Part shown: positions 1 through 4,754 of the stretch, piece after piece
Numbering within the stretch: position 1 is the first letter of the stretch
Layout: each line of letters starts with the position of its first letter
NCBI GenBank assembly: GCA_020438665.1
Contig: JAGQUE010000094.1
Span: forward strand, 1 to 6,350
Reading direction: 5' to 3'
Source of the DNA: Nocardioidaceae bacterium
GTDB taxonomy: Bacteria; Actinomycetota; Actinomycetes; Propionibacteriales; Nocardioidaceae
DNA length: 6,350 nucleotides
The notes under the pieces: generated by a model
The model's input: only the letters and a program-made list of their open reading frames with translations
The model's database searches: none
What the model was told of the DNA's origin: nothing
Made by a program: the position numbers and the translations under genes

Positions 1-429
1 TTCTACCACGGCTACACCTTCGGCGGGCACCCGGTGTCGGCCGCGGTCGCACTGGAGAACCTCGCCATCTTCGACGAGGAGGGGCTCAACGCCCGCGTGC
101 GCGAGAACTCCCCGGTGTTCCGGTCGACGCTCGAGAAGCTGCTCGACCTGCCGATCGTCGGCGACGTCCGCGGCGACGGCTACTTCTATGGCATCGAGCT
201 GGTCAAGGACAAGGCGACCAAGGAGACCTTCACCGACGACGAGTCCGAGCGGCTGCTGCGGGGCTACCTCTCCAAGGCGCTCTATGACGCCGGCCTCTAC
301 TGCCGGGCCGACGACCGCGGCGACCCGGTGATCCAGCTCGCTCCCCCGCTCATCTGCGACCAGGAGCACTTCGACGAGATGGAGCAGGTGCTCCGCACCG
401 TCCTCGACAAGGCTTGGACGCTGCTCTGA
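1..429 (+). CDS. Class III PLP-dependent aminotransferase, C-terminal part (5' end outside window)
   Basis: The reading frame is open from base 1 and ends at TGA 427-429, giving 142 visible residues of a family usually about 430-470 aa long. The first visible residues, FYHGYTFGGHPVSAAVAL, match the conserved 'H-(G/S)-x-T-(F/Y)-x-G-(H/N)-P' stretch that follows the PLP-lysine region in class III (omega-amino acid, GABA, putrescine) aminotransferases. The rest is the C-terminal small domain: a 'VGDVRGDGYFYGIELV' strand, then 'RADDRGDPVIQLAPPLI', which corresponds to the usual 'R.....I.l.PPL' carboxylate-binding segment. The PLP lysine itself lies upstream of the window. The family transfers amino groups from omega-amino compounds to pyruvate or 2-oxoglutarate in the cytoplasm. 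The exact substrate cannot be read from this fragment. The putrescine-type oxidoreductase and PotC-like permease across the window suggest polyamine degradation (inference). A structured repeat begins within six bases of the stop codon. Confidence 0.9.
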   Translation, partial: FYHGYTFGGHPVSAAVALENLAIFDEEGLNARVRENSPVFRSTLEKLLDLPIVGDVRGDGYFYGIELVKDKATKETFTDDESERLLRGYLSKALYDAGLYCRADDRGDPVIQLAPPLICDQEHFDEMEQVLRTVLDKAWTLL

Positions 430-430
430 C

Positions 431-534
431 GTGGTGACGGTTCATCAAGGTAGGCAGGCGAACCCGCACCTACCCAGGTGAATTCCGCGAGGTAAGTGAG
501 GGCTCACCCACTTACCTTGATGAACCGTCACCAC
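431..534 (+). repeat. Structured palindromic element, copy 1 (core 439-526)
   Basis: A perfect 22-bp inverted repeat (431-452 with 513-534) encloses a region that is itself nearly palindromic around GAATTC (480-485). Inside the outer stem are two hairpins: GGTAGG/CCTACC (449-454 with 469-474) and a perfect 9-bp AGGTAAGTG/CACTTACCT (490-498 with 509-517). Drawn as RNA this gives a three-way junction. The 88-bp core aligns without gaps to the reverse complement of 4663-4750, with 74 of 88 identities by hand. The element starts one base after the aminotransferase stop codon. There is no U-tract, so it is not a textbook intrinsic terminator, although termination or mRNA 3'-end protection is plausible. 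I see no coding potential and no clear target-site duplication. Confidence 0.88.
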
Positions 535-607
535 CTGCACCGTCCGGTCGTCCACAGATCGCCGACGGGGACTCCCGATCGGGGGCCGCACCGAGCACGC
601 TGGCCGG

Positions 608-1549
608 GTGGACTGGTTGGCAGCTCTGGTAGAGGAGCGCGGGTTCTTCACCCGTGCCGAAGCGATCGATGCGGGCTACGACGACCGCGCCGTGACCCGA
701 GCGGTGAGGTCACGGTGGTGGCATCGGATCCGACGCGGCTACTACACCTTCACCGAGATCTGGGCACCCCTCGACGACGTGGGTCGCCACCGGGTGCGCG
801 CCCACGCCGTGGCGCATTCGCTTGGCCCCGGTGTGGCTCTGAGCCACACCTCCGGCGCGATCGAGCACGGCATCGCGGTCTGGGGCCTCCCCCTCGACCG
901 GGTCCACGTGACTCGCCTGGACGGTGCCGTTGGCAGGATCGAAGGCGACGTCGTCCACCACGTCGGGCGCTGGGCGCCTGACGACGTCATGGAGATCCAG
1001 GGTGTCAAGGTCATGGTTCCCGGGCGCTGTGCCGTCGAGGTCGGCTGCCTCGGCTCCTCCGAGTCGGCGCTGGTCAGCCTCGATTCGGCGCTCGCCCTCG
1101 GGCTCGATGACGAGCACGGGCTGTTCGGTCACTTCGCTCGGATGGAGCGCTGGCCCGACACCCGCCGCCTCCAGATCCCCATCCGCATGGCCGACCCAGG
1201 CGCCAAGAGTCCTGGCGAGTCACGGGGACGTTGGCTCTTCCTCCAAGGGGGGATCCCCGCGCCGCTCACCCAGTTCCAGGTCTTCGACGCATCCGGGGAG
1301 CTCATCGGAACCTCGGACTGGGCATGGCCGACCCACGGCCTGCTCGGCGAGTTCGACGGCAAGACCAAGTACGGCCGGCTCCTGCAACCCGGCCAGGACC
1401 CGGGCGAGGTCGTGTTCGCCGAGAAGCACCGCGAGGACCGGATGCGAGAGGCCAGCGGATGCGCCATGGTCCGGCTCATCTGGTCGGACTATGACCGTCC
1501 CAGGCTGACCGTCGACCGGATTCGATCGCTGTTGCGCCATCCCGCGTGA
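608..1549 (+). CDS. AbiEi-type winged-helix protein with DUF559/Vsr-like PD-(D/E)xK C-terminus
   Basis: The protein is 313 aa and starts at GTG 608; an in-frame stop at 521 leaves no earlier start codon. There is no good Shine-Dalgarno in the preceding bases. Residues 1-50 form a small winged-helix segment (GFFTRAEAIDAGYDDRAV, then RIRRGYYTF) typical of the AbiEi antitoxin N-terminal domain, followed by the middle AbiEi-like region (LSHTSGAIEHGI, LPLDRVHVTR). The C-terminus shows a nuclease-like core: E204-S-R, then S-D237-W, then E248-F-D-G-K252, then AEKHREDRMR (271-280) and VRLIWSDYDRPR, in the order seen in DUF559/very-short-patch-repair-like proteins. In type IV toxin-antitoxin systems AbiEi represses the operon of the AbiEii nucleotidyltransferase toxin, but no AbiEii gene is present here. 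The gene stands alone, converges with the surface operon across 45 bp, and follows structured element copy 1. Bases 535-607 show no convincing promoter. Fold assignment is good; biological role is unknown. Confidence 0.85.
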   Translation: MDWLAALVEERGFFTRAEAIDAGYDDRAVTRAVRSRWWHRIRRGYYTFTEIWAPLDDVGRHRVRAHAVAHSLGPGVALSHTSGAIEHGIAVWGLPLDRVHVTRLDGAVGRIEGDVVHHVGRWAPDDVMEIQGVKVMVPGRCAVEVGCLGSSESALVSLDSALALGLDDEHGLFGHFARMERWPDTRRLQIPIRMADPGAKSPGESRGRWLFLQGGIPAPLTQFQVFDASGELIGTSDWAWPTHGLLGEFDGKTKYGRLLQPGQDPGEVVFAEKHREDRMREASGCAMVRLIWSDYDRPRLTVDRIRSLLRHPA

Positions 1550-1594
1550 CCTCGTGGGCCCTCGCTGACCTGCGCAAGCAACCACGTCCAGCGA

Positions 1595-2746
1595 TCAGAA
1601 CGTGATGGGAGCCGTCCAACTGGGGCTGTTTGAGTAGACGTTGGTCGCGACGGCGATGTTGTTGAAGGTGCCGCTGCTGGTGTCACTCGCGGCGAGGGTA
1701 TAGGTCAGGTTGTCGGTCGAGCCATAGACCGCCAGAGAGCCCGTCCACCCGAACGTATAGACCCACTGAGCGCCGACGTGGGTCCGGCCCGAGTAGGACC
1801 ATCCGACGCCGGTGACCCCGGTGGGATCCGCACCGGAGAATCGCGTGTCCGGCACGCTGATGGTCACCGTCAACGCCGTGAGCGTCCGCGGCACAGAGCC
1901 GCCATAGTTGATCACCGACAGGCCACCGGAGACACCGGTCGGGTGCCCGGAGCCGTCATAGAGCGCCCCATTGACGTTGTAGTAGTTGAAACCGATCGTG
2001 CTCGTCGGAGGCACCACCGTGATCACCGAGCTGCAGGCACTCGTGCTGGTCAGGTTGTAGCTGTCGGTCGGTGTATACGTGGCCCGCCAGTGGTAGGTGC
2101 CGGCCACGGGCTGGAGTGACCCGGTCGCCGTACCACCCGACAGCGCTGTCGCCGCGCTGGTGTACGCCGCCGCACCGGAGCACGCGGCGTCGGTGAAGAG
2201 CGAGAAGACCACGGTTCCGGCGGGCGTTCCATAGCCGGAGCCGCCTGTCACGGTCGCCGTGGCGGAGAAGGAGGCGCCGTCGGTCGCCGACGTGGGGGTC
2301 AGGTTGCTCAGGGTGGTGGTCGTGGACTGCCGGCTGGTGGTCGCCGTCACCGTCCCGGCGGCGGTCCAGTTCGCCTTCGACGCGGTGAGCGTCCACGTGT
2401 ACGCCGTGTTGGGTGTCAGGCCCGTGGCCGTGCACGAGGTGGACGACGCCGCCGGCGCCGCCGAGCAGCCACCGAGCACCCCGGAGGACTGGGCCAGCGC
2501 GAGCGCCGTCGGGGGGAACGTCGTGCTCCAGCCGAGCGCGACTGATGTTGCGGTCGAGGCGCCCGCTGTCACCGTGGGAGCGGCGAGGGTGGCGGCCTGG
2601 GCTTTGGCATAGGAACCGGTCGAGCTGGCCGTCCAGAAGGCGTGACCGACACCGCCGACACCGAGCACCAGCGCGGTGGCCAGCACGACCACCGTGCGGC
2701 GACGCCGACGCCCGGTGCCGCCCCGGTGGCGTGCTGTTGCGCTCAT
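1595..2746 (-). CDS. Secreted SipW-type surface protein with FN3-like and Ig-like modules
   Basis: The protein is 383 aa and starts at ATG 2746-2744, which overlaps the upstream gene's TGA (2745-2743) as ATGA, implying translational coupling. The frame stays open further upstream, but there it only shadows the preceding gene. Residues 1-17 are strongly basic, 18-34 are hydrophobic, and GHA|FWTASSTGS (34-44) resembles the TasA/CalY SipW-type cleavage junction. Residues about 55-137 look like a fibronectin type III domain (APTVTAG, VALGWS, TGLTPNTAYTWTLTA). Residues about 142-245 look like a bacterial Ig-like repeat (TTTTLSNLTPTSATDGASFS ... GTYHWRATYTPTDSYN). Residues 250-383 form a Gly/Tyr/Trp-rich beta module that I do not recognise. 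The four cysteines (94/105 and 189/238) fall two per module, suggesting intradomain disulfides. There is no C-terminal anchor. Likely a tip or adhesin-like subunit (inference). No strong terminator is visible in the 45-bp convergent gap after it. Confidence 0.82.
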   Translation of the reverse strand: MSATARHRGGTGRRRRRTVVVLATALVLGVGGVGHAFWTASSTGSYAKAQAATLAAPTVTAGASTATSVALGWSTTFPPTALALAQSSGVLGGCSAAPAASSTSCTATGLTPNTAYTWTLTASKANWTAAGTVTATTSRQSTTTTLSNLTPTSATDGASFSATATVTGGSGYGTPAGTVVFSLFTDAACSGAAAYTSAATALSGGTATGSLQPVAGTYHWRATYTPTDSYNLTSTSACSSVITVVPPTSTIGFNYYNVNGALYDGSGHPTGVSGGLSVINYGGSVPRTLTALTVTISVPDTRFSGADPTGVTGVGWSYSGRTHVGAQWVYTFGWTGSLAVYGSTDNLTYTLAASDTSSGTFNNIAVATNVYSNSPSWTAPITF

Positions 2747-3309
2747 CGGGTCACCGTCACGGTCACGGGGATCTGGAAGGCCGCCCCCTGGCAGCCGGAT
2801 GCCGAGCCGTTCGTCATCGACGCCGCGCCGGTGACATGGACGGTGGCGGTGGAGCCGCCCGGCACGGAGATGCTCAGCCCCGTCGTGGTGACGATCGCGA
2901 CGCCGGAGTTGCCGGTGGTCGTCGGCCACGCGGGATCGCTCGAGCAGCCGGACCCGCCGGAGACGGTGACACCACCGCCCTGGGCGACTCCGGTGATCGT
3001 CACTGCCACGGCATTGGGATTGGTGACATTGAGGAGCAGGTCAGCCGTGCCGCCGGGCAGCAGCGTCGACGAGGGTGACCCCACCGTCGCCGGGCTCAAC
3101 GTCAGGGGCTGCACCGTCCCGGTGGTGCCGGAGGAGCTTCCGGCGCCGGCAACGGTATAGAACGCGAAGACAGGGCCGCCGGCCAACAACGCCACGGTGC
3201 CCGCGCCGCCCACGGTGACCAAGGCCCGGCGGGCGACGCGCCTCAGCCGCCGAGCGTCGCCACGGTGCCGCGCACCCGGCTCCCGGACGGCTCGGTGACG
3301 GGCCGTCAT
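2743..3309 (-). CDS. Small secreted SipW-type surface protein (minor subunit candidate)
   Basis: The protein is 188 aa and starts at ATG 3309-3307, overlapping the upstream TGA (3308-3306) as ATGA; its own stop overlaps the next start in the same way. The long Arg-rich N-region (1-28) is followed by a hydrophobic segment (about 29-48) and VFA|FYTVAGAGSSSGTTG, a SipW-type junction comparable with those of its operon neighbours. The mature part is Thr/Ser/Gly/Val-rich beta sequence. LLPGGTADLLLNVTNPNAVAVTITGV (83-108) matches the 'PGG...L...NPN...V.V..V' core of the operon's first protein. A second half contains ISVPGGSTATVHVTG and ends with C173-QG-AAF. Two cysteines (122 and 173) could form one disulfide. 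No C-terminal anchor is present. It is best described as a hypothetical exported protein paralogous to the 4040-4531 product. A role in a surface polymer is inferred from the operon. Confidence 0.78.
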   Translation of the reverse strand: MTARHRAVREPGARHRGDARRLRRVARRALVTVGGAGTVALLAGGPVFAFYTVAGAGSSSGTTGTVQPLTLSPATVGSPSSTLLPGGTADLLLNVTNPNAVAVTITGVAQGGGVTVSGGSGCSSDPAWPTTTGNSGVAIVTTTGLSISVPGGSTATVHVTGAASMTNGSASGCQGAAFQIPVTVTVTR

Positions 3310-3986
3310 GGGCCGACCTCGTCGCGACGGCGCCTCCCGAGCAGCACGAGCAGGAGCCCGAGCCCCACGAGCGCCCCGGCAGCGGTGCCGGCCAGCGCCA
3401 GCGTCACCGGCGAGAACGACGAGCCGGTGTCCGGCAGGTCGGCCGACCCCGCCCCGCCGCCGGGATCCGTCGGGTCGTCGATGTGCGGCGCCGCGATCGC
3501 CGTACCACTGAGCCGGAAGTGGAAGACACGGCCTTGGCAGGAGTCCTGGTCCTGCCGGGTGTTGCGCAACAGGATAGGCAGGCCCGGTGTGCGGGCACGA
3601 CCGTACGCCGGCACCAGGAGGTCCCCGCCGTAGTGGGGAAGCACCAGCTGGGCGGTGCACTCGTCCGGCGCGTGCTGCGAGGTGTCCAGCGCGACGACCA
3701 GCGAGTCCACCTGGATGTCGCGTGAGAGGGCGCTGTCCACCTGGAGGACGAGGCATCGGGTCACGCCGGGGGTCAACACGGCCCGGGACCCGCTGCAGCC
3801 CGACCGGAGGTCACCGCTCGCGGGGAGCGCATAGATGCGGCTGCTGATCACGAACGTTGCCGGCCCCGACCGCAGGGCGAGCGACGGCGCGCCGGACCCG
3901 CCCTGCGGCAGCACGATGACGGCCACCAGGGCGAGCGGCAGCAGCGTACGTCGGCTGCCGGCGACGAGCTGCACGAGTCGTGACAT
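3306..3986 (-). CDS. LPDTG cell-wall-anchored surface protein of the SipW-type operon
   Basis: The protein is 226 aa and starts at ATG 3986-3984, with GGAG (3996-3993) six bases upstream. The N-terminal signal peptide has SRR (11-13), a hydrophobic stretch LLPLALVAVIVL (15-26) and a likely cleavage near GSGA (30-33). Unlike its three partners it has no 'A-(Y/F)-(W/Y)-T' junction, so ordinary signal peptidase I probably processes it. The C-terminus is a standard sortase signal: LPDTG (184-188), a hydrophobic segment to about 216, and an RRRR tail (218-221), preceded by a Pro/Gly/Asp linker. The body (about 40-163) resembles the operon's first protein: VLTPGVTRCLVLQV, then C110, then LLVPAYG, then a Q-D-S-C-Q-G motif (147-152) aligned with QDACKG in that protein. 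Four cysteines (64, 78, 110, 150) suggest two disulfides. It is probably the wall anchor for the other subunits. No sortase gene lies in the window. Confidence 0.83.
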   Translation of the reverse strand: MSRLVQLVAGSRRTLLPLALVAVIVLPQGGSGAPSLALRSGPATFVISSRIYALPASGDLRSGCSGSRAVLTPGVTRCLVLQVDSALSRDIQVDSLVVALDTSQHAPDECTAQLVLPHYGGDLLVPAYGRARTPGLPILLRNTRQDQDSCQGRVFHFRLSGTAIAAPHIDDPTDPGGGAGSADLPDTGSSFSPVTLALAGTAAGALVGLGLLLVLLGRRRRDEVGP

Positions 3987-4039
3987 GACGAACTCCAGCG
4001 ACGTCGGACGAGGTCGGGAACGGACGGTAGGGGCGAGGG

Positions 4040-4531
4040 TCAGCCGACCGTGTAGGCGAGCGAGACCGTGGCGCCCTTGCAGGCGTCCTGGTTGGTCGCG
4101 GCCTTGTTGTTGAAGGCGATCGTCGCACCAGTCCAGGAACCCTGGGCGTTTCCGGCCGGCACCTCCGCCGCGACCGTCATCGTGGCGTTGGCCAGGGTGT
4201 AGTCCGTGGCGTCGCACGTGCCTGCCGGCGCGCCGACGGCCTTGGTGACCGAGTCGATGCTGGCCGTCACGGTGTCGACGTACACGGGTCCGGTGTTGGG
4301 GTTGTTGAAGGTGCCCGTCAGGGTCTGTGCCGCCCCACCCGGCTGGAGGTCGGAGACGGTGCTCGTCTGCACGACGGTGACGGCCGACGAGGTGCCGGTC
4401 GTGGCCGTCCCGGTGCCGGATCCGGCGGCGGTCCAGTAGGCGTAGGCGGTGCCGCCGATGCCCAGGATCAGGACAGCGGTGAACAGCCAGATGAACGTCC
4501 TGCGGCTCTTGCGCTTCGCGTGTGTGGCCAT
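4040..4531 (-). CDS. Small secreted SipW-type (TasA/CalY-like signal) surface protein, first gene of operon
   Basis: The protein is 163 aa and starts at ATG 4531-4529, with a good Shine-Dalgarno GAGGG (4543-4539) seven bases upstream. The basic N-region KRKSRR (6-11) is followed by hydrophobic FIWLFTAVLILGIGG (13-27) and TAYA|YWTAAGSGTGTATTG, the clearest SipW-type junction in the window. In Bacillus such signals direct cleavage by SipW and the mature proteins form TasA-type fibres; that role is only an analogy here. The mature part is a roughly 130-residue beta-rich domain: LQPGGAAQTLTGTFNNPNTG (62-81), VYVDTVTASI, C106, a variable AEVPAGNAQG stretch, then FNNKAATNQDACKG (140-153, C151). C106 and C151 could pair. 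It is separated from the next gene by 53 bp, whereas the following genes overlap, and it has the best ribosome site. This would suit the most abundant subunit (inference). Confidence 0.84.
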   Translation of the reverse strand: MATHAKRKSRRTFIWLFTAVLILGIGGTAYAYWTAAGSGTGTATTGTSSAVTVVQTSTVSDLQPGGAAQTLTGTFNNPNTGPVYVDTVTASIDSVTKAVGAPAGTCDATDYTLANATMTVAAEVPAGNAQGSWTGATIAFNNKAATNQDACKGATVSLAYTVG

Positions 4532-4534
4532 GAT

Positions 4535-4576
4535 GGGTCCCTCGAGAACGGATCAACGAGATCCTCGGGTAGACCC
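4535..4576 (-). promoter_or_regulatory. Leader hairpin adjoining the ribosome binding site of the surface operon
   Basis: On the minus strand, GGGTC (4576-4572) can pair with GACCC (4539-4535), CGA with TCG, and GGATC with GATCC (4564-4560 with 4554-4550) around a TCGTT loop. The 3' arm contains part of the GAGGG Shine-Dalgarno (4543-4539) of the 4531 start. Folding could therefore limit ribosome access. The stem is interrupted by internal loops, so its stability is uncertain. No clear -35/-10 promoter pair could be picked out in the GC-rich bases 4577-4658. The promoter of the operon is presumably there. Confidence 0.35.
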
Positions 4577-4658
4577 CGCCTTAAAGACACCATCGGCCGA
4601 GAATCGACCGACCTGAGGCAATGCGGCCGAACTGCGCAACAGGAGCTGGAGCAGATGC

Positions 4659-4754
4659 TGCTGGTTCACCAAGGTAGGAAGGGAAGCCCTCACCTACCTG
4701 GCGGAGTTCACCCCGGTAAGTGAGGGTTCGCCTGCCGACCTTGATGAACCGTCA
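4659..4754 (-). repeat. Structured palindromic element, copy 2 (core 4663-4750, inverted relative to copy 1)
   Basis: The 88-bp core 4663-4750 has exactly the same length as copy 1 and matches it best when reverse-complemented (74 of 88 by hand). Its outer arms (4663-4671 with 4742-4750) pair with one change that is a U-G wobble on the minus strand. The inner AGGTAGG/CCTACCT hairpin (4699-4693 with 4678-4672) keeps pairing through a compensatory change relative to copy 1. The other hairpin (4740-4735 with 4720-4715) is weakened. The conserved terminal TGACGG, read on the minus strand from 4754, supplies the TGA stop codon of the oxidoreductase. It lies between the oxidoreductase and the surface operon, both on the minus strand, so it could insulate the two transcription units. 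There is no U-tract and no evident target-site duplication. Confidence 0.85.

Noticed and set aside
431..534. Element copy 1 as a classical intrinsic terminator or CRISPR-type repeat.
   Set aside because: There is no U-tract after the stem and only two dispersed copies with no spacers. It is kept as a structured repeat of unknown function.
548..556. TCGTCCACA resembles an actinobacterial DnaA box (TTGTCCACA).
   Set aside because: It is a single site with one mismatch, with no cluster of boxes, AT-rich region or replication genes; chance similarity is likely.
1550..1594. Possible bidirectional terminator in the convergent gap, around GGGCCC.
   Set aside because: The complementarity is short and imperfect, with no T-run on either strand.
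2747..2929. Upstream in-frame extension of the large surface protein beginning at 2929.
   Set aside because: The extension is Arg/His/Asp-rich shadow sequence inside the preceding gene. The start at 2746 gives a proper signal peptide and an ATGA overlap.
431..4754. The inverted elements as insertion-sequence ends or a composite transposon.
   Set aside because: No transposase gene lies between or near them and I see no target-site duplications at either copy.
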